In this document: positions 55,805 to 64,000 of the stretch, piece after piece
Layout: every line of letters starts with the position of its first letter
Numbering within the stretch: position 1 is the first letter of the stretch
Assembly: GCA_020634555.1 (NCBI GenBank)
Contig: JACKBK010000001.1
Coordinates: 199,881-263,880 of the forward strand
Reading direction: 5' to 3'
DNA length: 64,000 nucleotides
DNA from: Caldilineae bacterium
GTDB lineage: Bacteria; Chloroflexota; Anaerolineae; JAAEKA01
The notes under the pieces: model-generated
The model's input: only the letters and a program-made list of their open reading frames with translations
Told to the model about the DNA's origin: nothing
Database searches by the model: none
Translations under genes and position numbers: made by a program

Positions 55805-56671
55805 GTGGGAAATGTTGAAGTCAACGGAGTTAATCTCCACTACTGGACGGTTGGCGAGGGGCCGGATATCGTCATGCTGCACGGTCTGGGTGGCAATCTG
55901 GCCATCTGGCATATGCGCGTCGTGCCTATGTTGCGAGACAGATATCGACTGACAAGCTTCGACATGCGCGGCCATGGGCGCAGCGGGATGCCAGCCACCG
56001 GCTATACGACACGCGACATTGCCGAGGATCTGCGCGGACTGATGGATGCGCTGGGGATCGAGAAGGCGCACTTGGCTGGACACAGCATGGGCGCTGACGT
56101 GTCCCTGCACTTCGCCATGTGTTATCCGGAGCGGGCCGATCGCCTGGTGCTGGTCGAGGCGGGCTTGCCGGCGCTGGTAGCGGCGCGCAAGGATGCCACC
56201 TGGATCGGTTGGGACTATTGGGCGGAGATGATCGAGAAATACACCGGGGAGCCGGTGCCGCCCGAAAATCGCACCGACTACCGCTACCTGCTGCATCAGA
56301 GTCTCAAGGTACCCATCATGTTTGGCCCGTCGGCGGGCAAATCCCGCCGCCGGCAGGACAAGTTCAAGGCGCTGCTGGACACGACTTCCTTGATCGAGGA
56401 TTACGAGGTGGTCGGTGAGTTGACCTTGAACAACATCGCCACGGTTCCGCATCCCAAGCTGCTGATGTATGAGCAGGGTTCCCCTTACATGGGCACCTTC
56501 TATGAAATCTGCGAATACGCCACCAACTACGAGACGGTAATCTTGCCGCCAACGAGGCTGCGCCACTTCTTCCCGTTGGAGAAGCCGGAGATACTGGCTG
56601 CTCACATCGAAGAGTTCTGCCAGCCAGACCGCGAGATCGTCAACGGTCGTGAACTAGAGCCTCTTCTGTGA
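55805..56671 (+). CDS. alpha/beta hydrolase
   Basis: A 288-residue alpha/beta hydrolase. Oxyanion segment MLHGLGG (24-30), DMRGHGRSG (53-61), and nucleophile elbow AGHSMG with S94. The likely catalytic His lies in RLRHFFP near 253. It may release, transfer or edit an acyl chain of the PKS product, as a type II thioesterase, lactonase or esterase. Starts with GTG at 55805, 22 bp after the preceding gene, and its stop overlaps the following GTG start (gtga at 56668-56671). Confidence 0.85.
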   Translation: MGNVEVNGVNLHYWTVGEGPDIVMLHGLGGNLAIWHMRVVPMLRDRYRLTSFDMRGHGRSGMPATGYTTRDIAEDLRGLMDALGIEKAHLAGHSMGADVSLHFAMCYPERADRLVLVEAGLPALVAARKDATWIGWDYWAEMIEKYTGEPVPPENRTDYRYLLHQSLKVPIMFGPSAGKSRRRQDKFKALLDTTSLIEDYEVVGELTLNNIATVPHPKLLMYEQGSPYMGTFYEICEYATNYETVILPPTRLRHFFPLEKPEILAAHIEEFCQPDREIVNGRELEPLL

Positions 56672-57525
56672 CAAGCAAGGTGTTGATCACCGGGGCGGGT
56701 ACTGGGCTGGGTCTGGAAACCGCTCTCACCCTGGCCGAGCGAGGCTTTAACGTCTACGCCAGCGTGCTGGATGCTGCGCAGAAGGCGCGGGTGATCGAGG
56801 AAGCGTCGCAGCACGGCGTCACATTGCACGCGCCGATCATGGACGTGACCGACGAAGCCGCCGTTCAGGCGACCGTCGAGGCGATTACGGCTACTGAGGG
56901 CGCGTTTTTGGGTGTCGTGCATAACGCGGGCATCAGTCTGCGCGGCTATTTTGAGGACTGTGACGACGACGAGATACGAAAGGTCTTCGAGGTCAACCTG
57001 ATGGGCGCGATGGTGGTGACGCGTGCGGTTCTCCCGACCATGCGCCAGGCTGGCAGCGGCCGTTTGATCTTTGTCAGCTCGGTGGGCGCGCGCGTGGCGT
57101 CCATGGGCAGAACGGCGTACTGCGCCAGCAAGTTCGCGCTGGAAGGCTTCGCCGAGTCGCTGATGCAGGAGATCACTCCCCTCGGAATCCACGTCAGTAT
57201 TGTGGAGCCGGCCATTATTAAGACCGAACGCTGGACGGTACATCGTGGCATCGCCCGACGGGCGCAGGATCCGTCCAGCCCGTATTACGCCTGGTTTCAG
57301 CGCCAGGAGCAACTGGCCGATGAGCTGGTGCGGACCTCGCCCACAACGCCCGAGCAGGTGGCCGACACCATCTACCGCGCATTGACTGAGCAGCGGCCGC
57401 GGCTGCGCTACATCGTGGGCAAGCGGGCGCGACTGGTCATCACGCTACGCCGCTACCTGCCGGGCGAACTGTTCGAGCGGTTCTACTTCGGAGAGGCGAT
57501 GAAGCGGGTCACTAATTCTGGGTGA
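56668..57525 (+). CDS. SDR family oxidoreductase (catalytic YxxxK intact)
   Basis: A 285-residue classical SDR. TGAGTGLG (8-15) binds NAD(P); HNAG (85-88) replaces the usual NNAG; the catalytic S138, Y151 and K155 (YCASK) are intact. Residues about 190-285 with PGELFERFYFGEAMKRV are shared with the SDR at 59124. Likely a ketone reductase or alcohol dehydrogenase tailoring the lipid. GTG start overlaps the hydrolase stop. It is the last gene of the tightly coupled run that began at 41257. Confidence 0.9.
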   Translation: MTSKVLITGAGTGLGLETALTLAERGFNVYASVLDAAQKARVIEEASQHGVTLHAPIMDVTDEAAVQATVEAITATEGAFLGVVHNAGISLRGYFEDCDDDEIRKVFEVNLMGAMVVTRAVLPTMRQAGSGRLIFVSSVGARVASMGRTAYCASKFALEGFAESLMQEITPLGIHVSIVEPAIIKTERWTVHRGIARRAQDPSSPYYAWFQRQEQLADELVRTSPTTPEQVADTIYRALTEQRPRLRYIVGKRARLVITLRRYLPGELFERFYFGEAMKRVTNSG

Positions 57526-57548
57526 TCCCTGTCGTCAAATCTTGCGCA

Positions 57549-57572
57549 GCTTCATCAATGGATCGATGAAGC
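57549..57572 (+). terminator. weak hairpin at the end of the PKS operon
   Basis: gcttcatc (57549-57556) pairs with gatgaagc (57565-57572), loop of 8. No T run follows, so at most a weak or rho-assisted terminator. Confidence 0.35.
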
Positions 57573-57581
57573 CATCAAACC

Positions 57582-57687
57582 ATAACTACTCAGCCTTCCC
57601 TGTTGTGTCACTCCCGCCTCCGCGGGAGTCCTGCACCTGTGAAGACGTGGATTCCCGCCTCCGCGGGAATGACGGGTGAGCAGTTAC
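57582..57687. mobile_element. MITE-like element, copy 2
   Basis: The same 106-bp element as at 8735-8840, with ends ataactactca and tgagcagttac. It contains two hairpin units built on cccgcctccgcggga. No clear target duplication here. It ends 24 bp before the methyltransferase ATG. Confidence 0.75.
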
Positions 57688-57711
57688 TCATGAAAGAAGG
57701 CAAGAATAGCT

Positions 57712-58749
57712 ATGGCTTCCCAGTTTCGTGCGATATCCCTGCTTGGGGTCAGCCAGTCGGTCAAGCTGCGCAAGAGCAAACAACTGAATGAGGATACAAT
57801 CCGCGGGCACTATGCAACTCAGGTGCTCATCGCTCTGATTAACTCTGGTTTCATGGACGAGCTCGAATCTGGCGAAGCTGTTTCGGTGTCGTCCTTTGCG
57901 GCGCGTGAGGACCTCGATGCGGTTGTTCTGCAGGCGCTCTGCGACTATGCTTATGAACTGGAATACCTGAATCAGAACGGCATCGGCTACACACTCAGCG
58001 ACAAGGGCAGACTGGTCGATCAGGTGCTGAAAGGCGCCTTGTTGTCCGTGTATGCCTACGCTGATGTCTTCGCAAACCTGGAGCCGTTGCTCAGGCGCCA
58101 GAAGGTCTATGGCGTCGATGTGCAGCGCAGATCGAAGTACGTCGCCGTTGGCAGCGGGCTGTCGGCCAAACTGTTGGCGATTCCGGCAGTCAGCAAGCTG
58201 CTGCTGGATGCCAAGCGAACCCGCATCCTGGACCTGGCCTGCGGCGACGCTGCGTTCCTGATCAACATGTGTACCAGTGAAGCGCGCTTTACCGGCTACG
58301 GCGTTGATATTGCGCCTGAAGCCATCGCAGAGGGCAACGAGGAGCTGGCTCGCCACGGATTAACCAGCCGTGTCCAGTTGCTGGTAGCCGACATGTTTGC
58401 TATGGACACATCCTTTCAGGACGTAGCAGACATCGACGCGACGACCTGCATCTACGCCCTGCACGAGTTTCTGAGCGACGACAACCAGCGCCTGCTGGAG
58501 TTGCTGCGCAAGTACCGCAGCCGCTTCCCAGGTGTGCCGCTGTACGTCTGCGAAGTGATCCGGCACTCACCGGAGGAGTTGCGCCGCAATCCGGGCGGGG
58601 TGATGGAGATTCAGTTGCTCCACATGCTCTCCAACCAGCGGTTGGCGACCCAGGCTGAATGGCACGATATCTTTCGCCGGGCGGGTTTTGGCACAATCGA
58701 AGAGATCTATTTGGACTTTGCCCGCACGGCTGTTTTTGTTGCGGCATGA
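57712..58749 (+). CDS. class I SAM-dependent methyltransferase
   Basis: A 345-residue protein. Residues 25-150 look like a helical or winged-helix dimerisation part (LNEDTIRGHYATQVLIALIN, LSDKGRLVDQVL), as in plant-type O-methyltransferases. SAM motif I is ILDLACGDAAF near 173-183, with YGVDIAPEAI after it and VADMFAMD, YALHEFLSD later. Likely methylates an oxygen, nitrogen or carbon of the lipid product. The start ATG at 57712 follows agaagg; the MITE-like copy ends just upstream, so its expression may depend on read-through or on the repeat. Confidence 0.85.
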   Translation: MASQFRAISLLGVSQSVKLRKSKQLNEDTIRGHYATQVLIALINSGFMDELESGEAVSVSSFAAREDLDAVVLQALCDYAYELEYLNQNGIGYTLSDKGRLVDQVLKGALLSVYAYADVFANLEPLLRRQKVYGVDVQRRSKYVAVGSGLSAKLLAIPAVSKLLLDAKRTRILDLACGDAAFLINMCTSEARFTGYGVDIAPEAIAEGNEELARHGLTSRVQLLVADMFAMDTSFQDVADIDATTCIYALHEFLSDDNQRLLELLRKYRSRFPGVPLYVCEVIRHSPEELRRNPGGVMEIQLLHMLSNQRLATQAEWHDIFRRAGFGTIEEIYLDFARTAVFVAA

Positions 58750-59123
58750 GAAACTGACACTTCGTCAAACGTACCTATTCAGCAATCAAACTTCTAACCT
58801 GATCTTCATGACTTCTTAACGTTGCTCAAACGAATTTGGGTCAGAGTAGCGAAGAGCAAGTAACAAGGTGCCTGGCACTTTTGGGCAGTAAGAGGCAAGT
58901 GCCGGGCATCTTTTCCCGGAAACTTCAATCACCGCGTGCTAACACTACAACGAGACTTCGGAGGTCTGTTGCGAATCCTGCCCGCGCGGCAGGGAAATCT
59001 GACGGCGAATCGCTGTTATCTTGATCAAAACCAGAGACTTCCGAAGTCTGTTGGTCCACTGCATGTAGAAAGCAACAGTCACCACTGAAAGTGACTGCCT
59101 TCCAATGAGCGAAAGGAGACCCA
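58750..59123. other. intergenic region with palindromic repeats
   Basis: About 374 bp without a gene. It holds a pair ggtgcctggcactt (58867-58880) and aagtgccgggcatc (58893-58906), and two copies of agacttcSgaRgtct (58953-58967 and 59035-59049) that bracket about 80 bp. The same palindrome occurs at 8440-8454. No promoter stands out. Confidence 0.6.
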
Positions 59124-59990
59124 TTGGTAACTGATCCTGTTTTGGTAACTGGCATCTCGACCGGATTTGGCCAGGAGATCGCCCTGATGCTGGGCGAAAA
59201 GGGATACATCGTGTACGGCACCGTGCGCGACATGAGTCTGAAACCGCAACTGGAAGCCATGGCGGCCAACCGCAACGCCGATCTGCGAGTGGTGTATCTA
59301 GATGTAACCGACCAGGGATCCATCAATGCCGTCGTCGAGCAGATCGTCCGCGAGTGCGGCTCGATCTACGGCGTCGTCAACAACGCTGGAATCTTGTTGC
59401 GAGGTTACTTCGAAGATCTGGCGGACGACGAGATTCGCCACTTGTTCAACACAAACTTCTTCGGGACGCTGGCTGTAACCCGGGCCGCCTTGCCATACAT
59501 GCGCCAGGCAAAACGTGGCCGGATAGTGATCATCTCTTCGGTGGCCGGCAAGATCGGCTCACCGTCAGGCAGTGCCTACAGCGCGTGCCGCTTTGCGCAG
59601 GAAGGCTTCGCCGAGTCGTTGCGCCAGGAAATGCAGCCGCTTGGTGTTACCGTCAGCCTGATCGAGCCGGGCGTCACTAAGACCGACACCTGGAAGCGCG
59701 GCACAGCCTCAGGCGCCGGAGTAAATACAGCGAATCCAGACAGCCCCTACTACCAATGGTTCAAGCAGTCGCAGGCGCTCTTTTACAGCGCCATGGAAAC
59801 GTCGCGGATCACCGTTGAGGATGTTGCCGCAGCTGTGTATCGGGCAATCAGCGAGCCGCGGCCTCGATGGCGCTATGCAGTAGGCCCCCGGGCGCGACTG
59901 GTTATCAATGCCCGCCGGTATATCCCTGGCGAGTTGTTCGAGCGCTTCTATTTTGGTGAGGTAATGCGCCGGGTAACCCGCTCAGGCTGA
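59124..59990 (+). CDS. SDR family protein with YxxxR in place of YxxxK
   Basis: A 288-residue SDR paralogous to the one at 56668. TGISTGFG (9-16), NNAG (86-89), S139 and Y152 are present, but the catalytic Lys is Arg156 (YSACR). The C-terminal PGELFERFYFGEVMRRV matches the paralogue almost residue by residue. Lys to Arg usually cripples SDR reduction, so this may be a non-catalytic or altered enzyme. TTG at 59124 has aaaggag five bases upstream. Confidence 0.88.
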   Translation: MVTDPVLVTGISTGFGQEIALMLGEKGYIVYGTVRDMSLKPQLEAMAANRNADLRVVYLDVTDQGSINAVVEQIVRECGSIYGVVNNAGILLRGYFEDLADDEIRHLFNTNFFGTLAVTRAALPYMRQAKRGRIVIISSVAGKIGSPSGSAYSACRFAQEGFAESLRQEMQPLGVTVSLIEPGVTKTDTWKRGTASGAGVNTANPDSPYYQWFKQSQALFYSAMETSRITVEDVAAAVYRAISEPRPRWRYAVGPRARLVINARRYIPGELFERFYFGEVMRRVTRSG

Positions 59991-60030
59991 GCTGATAGAC
60001 ACTTTCGGAATAGAATTTGGAGATTTCTGC

Positions 60031-62100
60031 ATGACAGATCGACAGGAGGCCGGGATTGTTCCCGTGTTAACGCCCTCCCAGTTGACTCAGGACGAACCAC
60101 TGTACGTGGCCAATGATCTGGTTTTTCGCCAGGCGGCGCCACAAGGGTTTGGAGATCGGCAAAACAGCTGGGCCTGGAGCATGTACTGGTGGAAGGGTAA
60201 GCTCTATGTGGGAACAAACCGTGCGTGGCACTGCGCTGAACACGCTGGCTTGAATTCTGCTTTTCCCCTGTTCATCAAATATCCACCCAAGGATCCCGAC
60301 GCACAATGCACACCCGATCCCACCGAACTGCCTTTGAGGGCCGAGATCTGGTGCTGGACGCCGGAGAAAGACAGTTGGGAGCGGCTCTACCAGTCTCCGC
60401 AGGATGTTTCGATTCCGGGAAAATCGGGGAAACTGACAGCACACGAGGTAGGATTCCGCTATATGGCCGAGTTCACCGAGCCGGACGGAACAGAGGCGCT
60501 CTACGTCTCCAGCGTCAACGCGCGTTTCATATTTCGGCCCTTTCCATCGCCACGCATCCTGCGTTCAGTGGACGGGAAAACTTTCGAGCCGTTGCCCCAG
60601 GATCCCGGGACTTTTATGGGCACGCTGGATAAGTGCTCTTTCCGTACATTGGTGGTCTACAAGGATCGCTTGTTTGTCCATGTTGGATCGGTGCGCGGCG
60701 AAGGGATCATTCTTGAATCGGCCGATCCGGCTCGCGGCAACGACAGTTTCCGCCAGATTAGCCCGAAGGACATGCGCGCGTTTGAGATGGTAACCTACAA
60801 CGGATACCTGTATGTCGGGCTGCGCGACCCGAAGAAGGGATACTCCGTCTGCAAGACCGACGCCACCGGCTCGGCACCCTACCAGTTTACAACGGTGGTA
60901 GAGCCGGGCGCCTTTGCCGCCAACCCTTCCTTCAGTGTGATCAGCATGTTCGTCTTTCAGGACCGCTTGTTTGTCGGTACCGACCGTCCGGGCGAGGTCA
61001 TCCGCATCAATCCCGACGACACATGGGATCTCGTGTGCGGCGCGCCGCGCGAGACGCCCGATGGCTGGAAATATCCGCTGAGCGGGCTGGATACAGGCTT
61101 CGGCAACTGGCTCAACGCTCACATCTGGCGTATGAATGAATACAACGGTCGGCTCTACATCGGCACCTGGAACATGGCAACCGATTTTCGCCGGGTGGCC
61201 GATGCAGATGCCTATCTTCGCCCGCATTACGGATTCGATCTGTTCGAGACCACCGATGGCTGGCATTTCACTCCTGTCACCACCAACGGTTTCGGCGACA
61301 TCTACTCCAACGGCGTCCGTTCCTTTGCCAGCACCCCTCACGGTCTGTTCGTCGGAACAGCGAACAAGTGGCAGGGGTTGCGCGTTTGGCAGGGAATTGA
61401 ACGAACCGACACATCTGAGCCTGACCAGCCTCCACATGCGCCGCTACGCCTGGAGGCTGAAACCGCTGACAATCGGGTGGTTCTTTCGTGGGATGACCCA
61501 GCCGCAACGGGCCGCTATCGGGTCTATCGGGCACAGGTGACCAACATCCGCGACCAGGTGATGTCCAACTCCTTTATGACGCGCATGATGCGGATCATGA
61601 AGACCCTCCTGTTTTTTATGCCCGATCTGTACGTGCCACCTGTGCCGGATGAGCTATGGGTTCCCGGCGACTACGAAGAAATCGCCGAGACTGATCAGTG
61701 GTTCTGGATCGACAGCAGTGTTTCACCGGGCGCACGCTACCAGTATCTGGTGCGGGCGGTGAACGACAAGAGGTCGCTTTCGCCAGACTCCAATATCGTC
61801 TCAGCGCCCTATCTGTCTCCTCCAGTTACCTTTGACAGTTTACTGAAGCAGGCCACCACACTCCCTGCAGCACCAAAAAGAATGACAACCGACTCAGTTG
61901 GCGAGGCAAAGCGAAAGATTGATGATAGCGACACGCCTGGCGCGCTGGCGCAACTAGAAGATCTGGCCGGCGAGCTGGCAGATTATTCGCCCGACCAGCC
62001 CGGCTGGCCGTTGGTCGATGATGTGCGGGTATTGATTGCAAAGCTTCAGCGCCGCGTCATGCTGCACCAGTCAGGCGTGTTGTCACAAGAGATATTGTAG
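60031..62100 (+). CDS. beta-propeller-like protein with fibronectin-like domain, no signal peptide
   Basis: A 689-residue protein built of repeated strands with the pattern xGxLYVGT (KGKLYVGTN, DRLFVHVG, NGYLYVGLRD, DRLFVGTDR, NGRLYIGTWN, HGLFVGTAN), suggesting a propeller over residues about 30-470. A fibronectin III-like domain follows (about 475-610: VVLSWDDPAATGRYRVYRA, YQYLVRAVND), with an unusual hydrophobic segment (RIMKTLLFFMPDLY). The C-terminus (about 620-680) is a helical bundle-like tail. No signal peptide at the start (MTDRQEAG), though the paralogue next door has one. Role unknown; a scaffold or glycan-binding protein is possible. The start ATG has tggag upstream. Confidence 0.75.
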   Translation: MTDRQEAGIVPVLTPSQLTQDEPLYVANDLVFRQAAPQGFGDRQNSWAWSMYWWKGKLYVGTNRAWHCAEHAGLNSAFPLFIKYPPKDPDAQCTPDPTELPLRAEIWCWTPEKDSWERLYQSPQDVSIPGKSGKLTAHEVGFRYMAEFTEPDGTEALYVSSVNARFIFRPFPSPRILRSVDGKTFEPLPQDPGTFMGTLDKCSFRTLVVYKDRLFVHVGSVRGEGIILESADPARGNDSFRQISPKDMRAFEMVTYNGYLYVGLRDPKKGYSVCKTDATGSAPYQFTTVVEPGAFAANPSFSVISMFVFQDRLFVGTDRPGEVIRINPDDTWDLVCGAPRETPDGWKYPLSGLDTGFGNWLNAHIWRMNEYNGRLYIGTWNMATDFRRVADADAYLRPHYGFDLFETTDGWHFTPVTTNGFGDIYSNGVRSFASTPHGLFVGTANKWQGLRVWQGIERTDTSEPDQPPHAPLRLEAETADNRVVLSWDDPAATGRYRVYRAQVTNIRDQVMSNSFMTRMMRIMKTLLFFMPDLYVPPVPDELWVPGDYEEIAETDQWFWIDSSVSPGARYQYLVRAVNDKRSLSPDSNIVSAPYLSPPVTFDSLLKQATTLPAAPKRMTTDSVGEAKRKIDDSDTPGALAQLEDLAGELADYSPDQPGWPLVDDVRVLIAKLQRRVMLHQSGVLSQEIL

Positions 62101-62140
62101 ACCATGGAAAAGCAATGAAATGATTAAGGAGAAACTTAGT

Positions 62141-64000
62141 ATGAATATGAGACAAAGGTCCGTTTTGGGAATATCTGGCGGGGTGCTGATTGCAGCCGCG
62201 CTGCTGCTGATGCTGATGGCCCCCCTGAAAGCTCAGGCGGGTTTCCCGCCCGGCGCAGACGATTTTGTGTCGATGGCTCCACAAGGCTTTGGCGATCGCC
62301 AGAACAGTTGGCCATGGTCGATGCAGTGGTGGAACGGCTATCTCTATGTTGGGACCAACCGGGCATGGCACTGCGCCGAAACGGCGTCCTTTCACAATCT
62401 GTTACCGGGCAGCGTAGATTATCCGCCGGCAGACCCAGACATTGAGTGCCCGGCAGATCCTGAGGATATACCTGCGCAGGCTGAGATCTGGCGCTGGTCG
62501 CCGGTGACCAACGTCTGGCAACGAGTCTACCAGTCGCCCAACGATGTACTGCTGGCCAGCGGCAAGTATACAGCTCGCGACATCGGCTTTCGCGGCATGA
62601 CAGTGTACACCGAAAGTGACGGCACCGAGGCTCTGTACGTAACCGGCGTCTCGGCCAAGTTTATAAACTTCGAGGGCGCACGTGAACTGCCACCACCGCG
62701 CATTCTGCGCACCACCGATGGAGTAAACTGGGAAGCCGTGCCACAAACGCCTGGTACCGGATTGGGCGACTTCCCCTGGGCCAGCCTGCGCAATCCATTC
62801 GTGGACAAGGGGCGTCTCTACGTGATCGGTGGCTTTGCCCAAGGCAGCGGCGTTCTCCTGGAGTCGTCTGACCCGGCTGCCGGCGACGACGCTTATGGCG
62901 TTGTCAGCGCCTGGGGAATGCTGGCATCGGCTGGAGCGCCCTTCAACAACCAGTTGTATGTGTCAACACAAAGTCTGAGCGGCTACAAGATCTACCGCAC
63001 CGATAACAGCGGTACTGCGCCCTACACCTACACTCAGGTGATCAACCGAGGCGGCTACCTGGACAGGCCAAACAACGAGATCCTGTCCATGTTGGAGTAC
63101 AACGGCCGGCTCTATGCGGGAGGCAACGGTGTTGTCTTCCGCGGTTCGCCAGCCGAACTGATCCGCATCAATTCCGACGATACGTGGGATGTCATCGTGG
63201 GTGACCCGCGCCAAACGCCTGATGGCTGGAAATTCCCTCTCAGTGGTTTCACTTCCGGGTTTGGCAACGATTTCAACGGGCACATGTGGCGCCTTGAGTC
63301 GTATGAAGACAACCTCTTTGTTGGAACCTTTGATAGCTCGACGGTCTACAAGGACGATCCGGAGTTGGAACCGATTCTGCGCGACCTGATGGGCTTCGAT
63401 CTTTGGCGGTCACCTGAGGGTACCGAGTTCTACTCGGTCACGACCCAGGGTTTCGGCGACAAGTTCAACTTCGGCGTTCGCTCCATGGAGGCCACACCTC
63501 AAGGACTCTTCGTCGGCGCGGCGAACTACTACTACGGATTGCAGGTCTGGCGCGCTCCCCTGGTTCACCACACGTTTATGCCGTCGGTGCTGGGCGGAGC
63601 AGGCAACAGAGCCGCGGGGCAGGCTGTCGTCAGCGGACCGGTCATGAACCCCAACTGGCGCAGTCGCCTGGAGACAGCCATGACTGACAATGGCGTTGTG
63701 GTTTCTTGGGAGCCAGCTGCAGGTGCGGCGCACTATCGGGTGATGCGTTCGCCGTTGATCACCCTGACCGCAGCAGACTACCCCAGCCTTGAGGCCGACA
63801 CGACGGCCTGGGGCAAGCCGGTTGAAGTCGGCGTCACTGACGATGCCTTTTTCGTGGATACCAGCGCCGAGGCGGGAGAGAAATACGTCTACTTCGTGGA
63901 AGCCTATGGTAGCCTGGGAGAGGTCGCTCGTTCCAACGTAATGCCCGCGCCTGCCGAGAAGCCGCCAGCCACCTTTGCAGCCATCAGCGACAAAGTGAGC
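62141..64000 (+). CDS. secreted beta-propeller-like protein, paralogue of the upstream gene (3' end outside)
   Basis: From ATG at 62141, preceded by taaggag, 620 residues to the window end with no stop. The N-terminus is a signal peptide or anchor: MNMRQRSVLG, a hydrophobic run (LIAAALLLMLM), then APLKAQAG. Mature part starts with APQGFGDRQNSWPWSM, the same block as residues 36-51 of the upstream paralogue, and keeps YVGTNRAWHCAE, GFGNDFNGHMWR, and a fibronectin III-like region (VVVSWEPAAGAAHYRVMR). Its product should be exported, unlike the paralogue. The pair likely arose by tandem duplication with loss or gain of the signal. Function unknown. Confidence 0.8.
   Translation, partial: MNMRQRSVLGISGGVLIAAALLLMLMAPLKAQAGFPPGADDFVSMAPQGFGDRQNSWPWSMQWWNGYLYVGTNRAWHCAETASFHNLLPGSVDYPPADPDIECPADPEDIPAQAEIWRWSPVTNVWQRVYQSPNDVLLASGKYTARDIGFRGMTVYTESDGTEALYVTGVSAKFINFEGARELPPPRILRTTDGVNWEAVPQTPGTGLGDFPWASLRNPFVDKGRLYVIGGFAQGSGVLLESSDPAAGDDAYGVVSAWGMLASAGAPFNNQLYVSTQSLSGYKIYRTDNSGTAPYTYTQVINRGGYLDRPNNEILSMLEYNGRLYAGGNGVVFRGSPAELIRINSDDTWDVIVGDPRQTPDGWKFPLSGFTSGFGNDFNGHMWRLESYEDNLFVGTFDSSTVYKDDPELEPILRDLMGFDLWRSPEGTEFYSVTTQGFGDKFNFGVRSMEATPQGLFVGAANYYYGLQVWRAPLVHHTFMPSVLGGAGNRAAGQAVVSGPVMNPNWRSRLETAMTDNGVVVSWEPAAGAAHYRVMRSPLITLTAADYPSLEADTTAWGKPVEVGVTDDAFFVDTSAEAGEKYVYFVEAYGSLGEVARSNVMPAPAEKPPATFAAISDKVS

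Noticed and set aside
1..64000. tRNA, rRNA, CRISPR arrays, integrase or transposase genes
   Set aside because: I looked for these on both strands and saw none that I can support.

Overview
The window is GC-rich, gene-dense bacterial DNA. The mix of FAAL-loaded and PUFA-type polyketide synthases, B12-binding-type radical SAM proteins, a lipoprotein with a Thr/Pro (TPTPT) stalk, a CHAT-STAND protein and a DUF5693 protein suggests a Chloroflexota (Anaerolineae/Caldilineae-like) genome. This is inference; no rRNA or other taxonomic marker is present.

Layout. (1) 1-8136, minus strand: one operon-like block of a nucleotidyltransferase-like protein, three radical SAM proteins, an F420/FMN split-barrel oxidoreductase, two methyltransferases and an SDR. 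Five of these genes carry ten single-base frame breaks in total (nine missing bases, one extra), while flanking genes are intact. (2) 8137-8862: an intergenic region with two adjacent MITE-like elements. (3) 8863-12111: polysaccharide deacetylase, tandem GNAT, YjjG-like HAD phosphatase, DUF1579 protein. (4) 12238-17663: an extracytoplasmic lipoprotein and a CHAT-protease/STAND-NTPase/multi-TM protein. (5) 17943-20806: a TipAL-type MerR regulator and acetyl-CoA synthetase. (6) 20961-26468: a RiPP/lasso-leader-like 22-residue peptide gene, not found by ordinary ORF calling. An HPr-kinase-like gene is divergent on one side. A PF14907-type nucleotidyltransferase, a glycosyltransferase and a UDP-galactopyranose-mutase-like flavoprotein follow on the other. 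(7) 26471-28299: a small restriction-modification island with a Phd/YefM-like antitoxin. (8) 28406-31979: glycosyltransferase and a DUF5693 protein with a His-rich loop.

(9) 32036-62100 and beyond, plus strand: a large lipid/polyketide cluster. PKS1 is FAAL-ACP-KS-AT-KR-ACP-TE plus a degenerate ACP-TE copy. PKS2 is two nitronate-monooxygenase-like barrels-KS-AT-KR with no ACP. PKS3 is KS-AT-ACP-DH-PPTase. They are followed by a free ACP, a type I phosphodiesterase-like protein, an alpha/beta hydrolase, two paralogous SDRs, a methyltransferase and two paralogous secreted/non-secreted beta-propeller-like proteins. PKS2 and PKS3 together supply KS, AT, KR, DH, ER-like, ACP and PPTase functions, as in PUFA (Pfa) and enediyne synthases. 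PKS1 would activate and extend a fatty acid. The likely product is a secondary lipid or polyketide-lipid; its structure cannot be read from sequence.

Repeats of several families pepper the window. In two genes simple intergenic repeats, and in a third a palindromic repeat, appear in frame inside coding sequence. The strongest leads are the mini-RiPP locus, the divergent PKS cluster with its dead ACP-TE duplicate, the CHAT-STAND pair and the antitoxin-linked R-M system.
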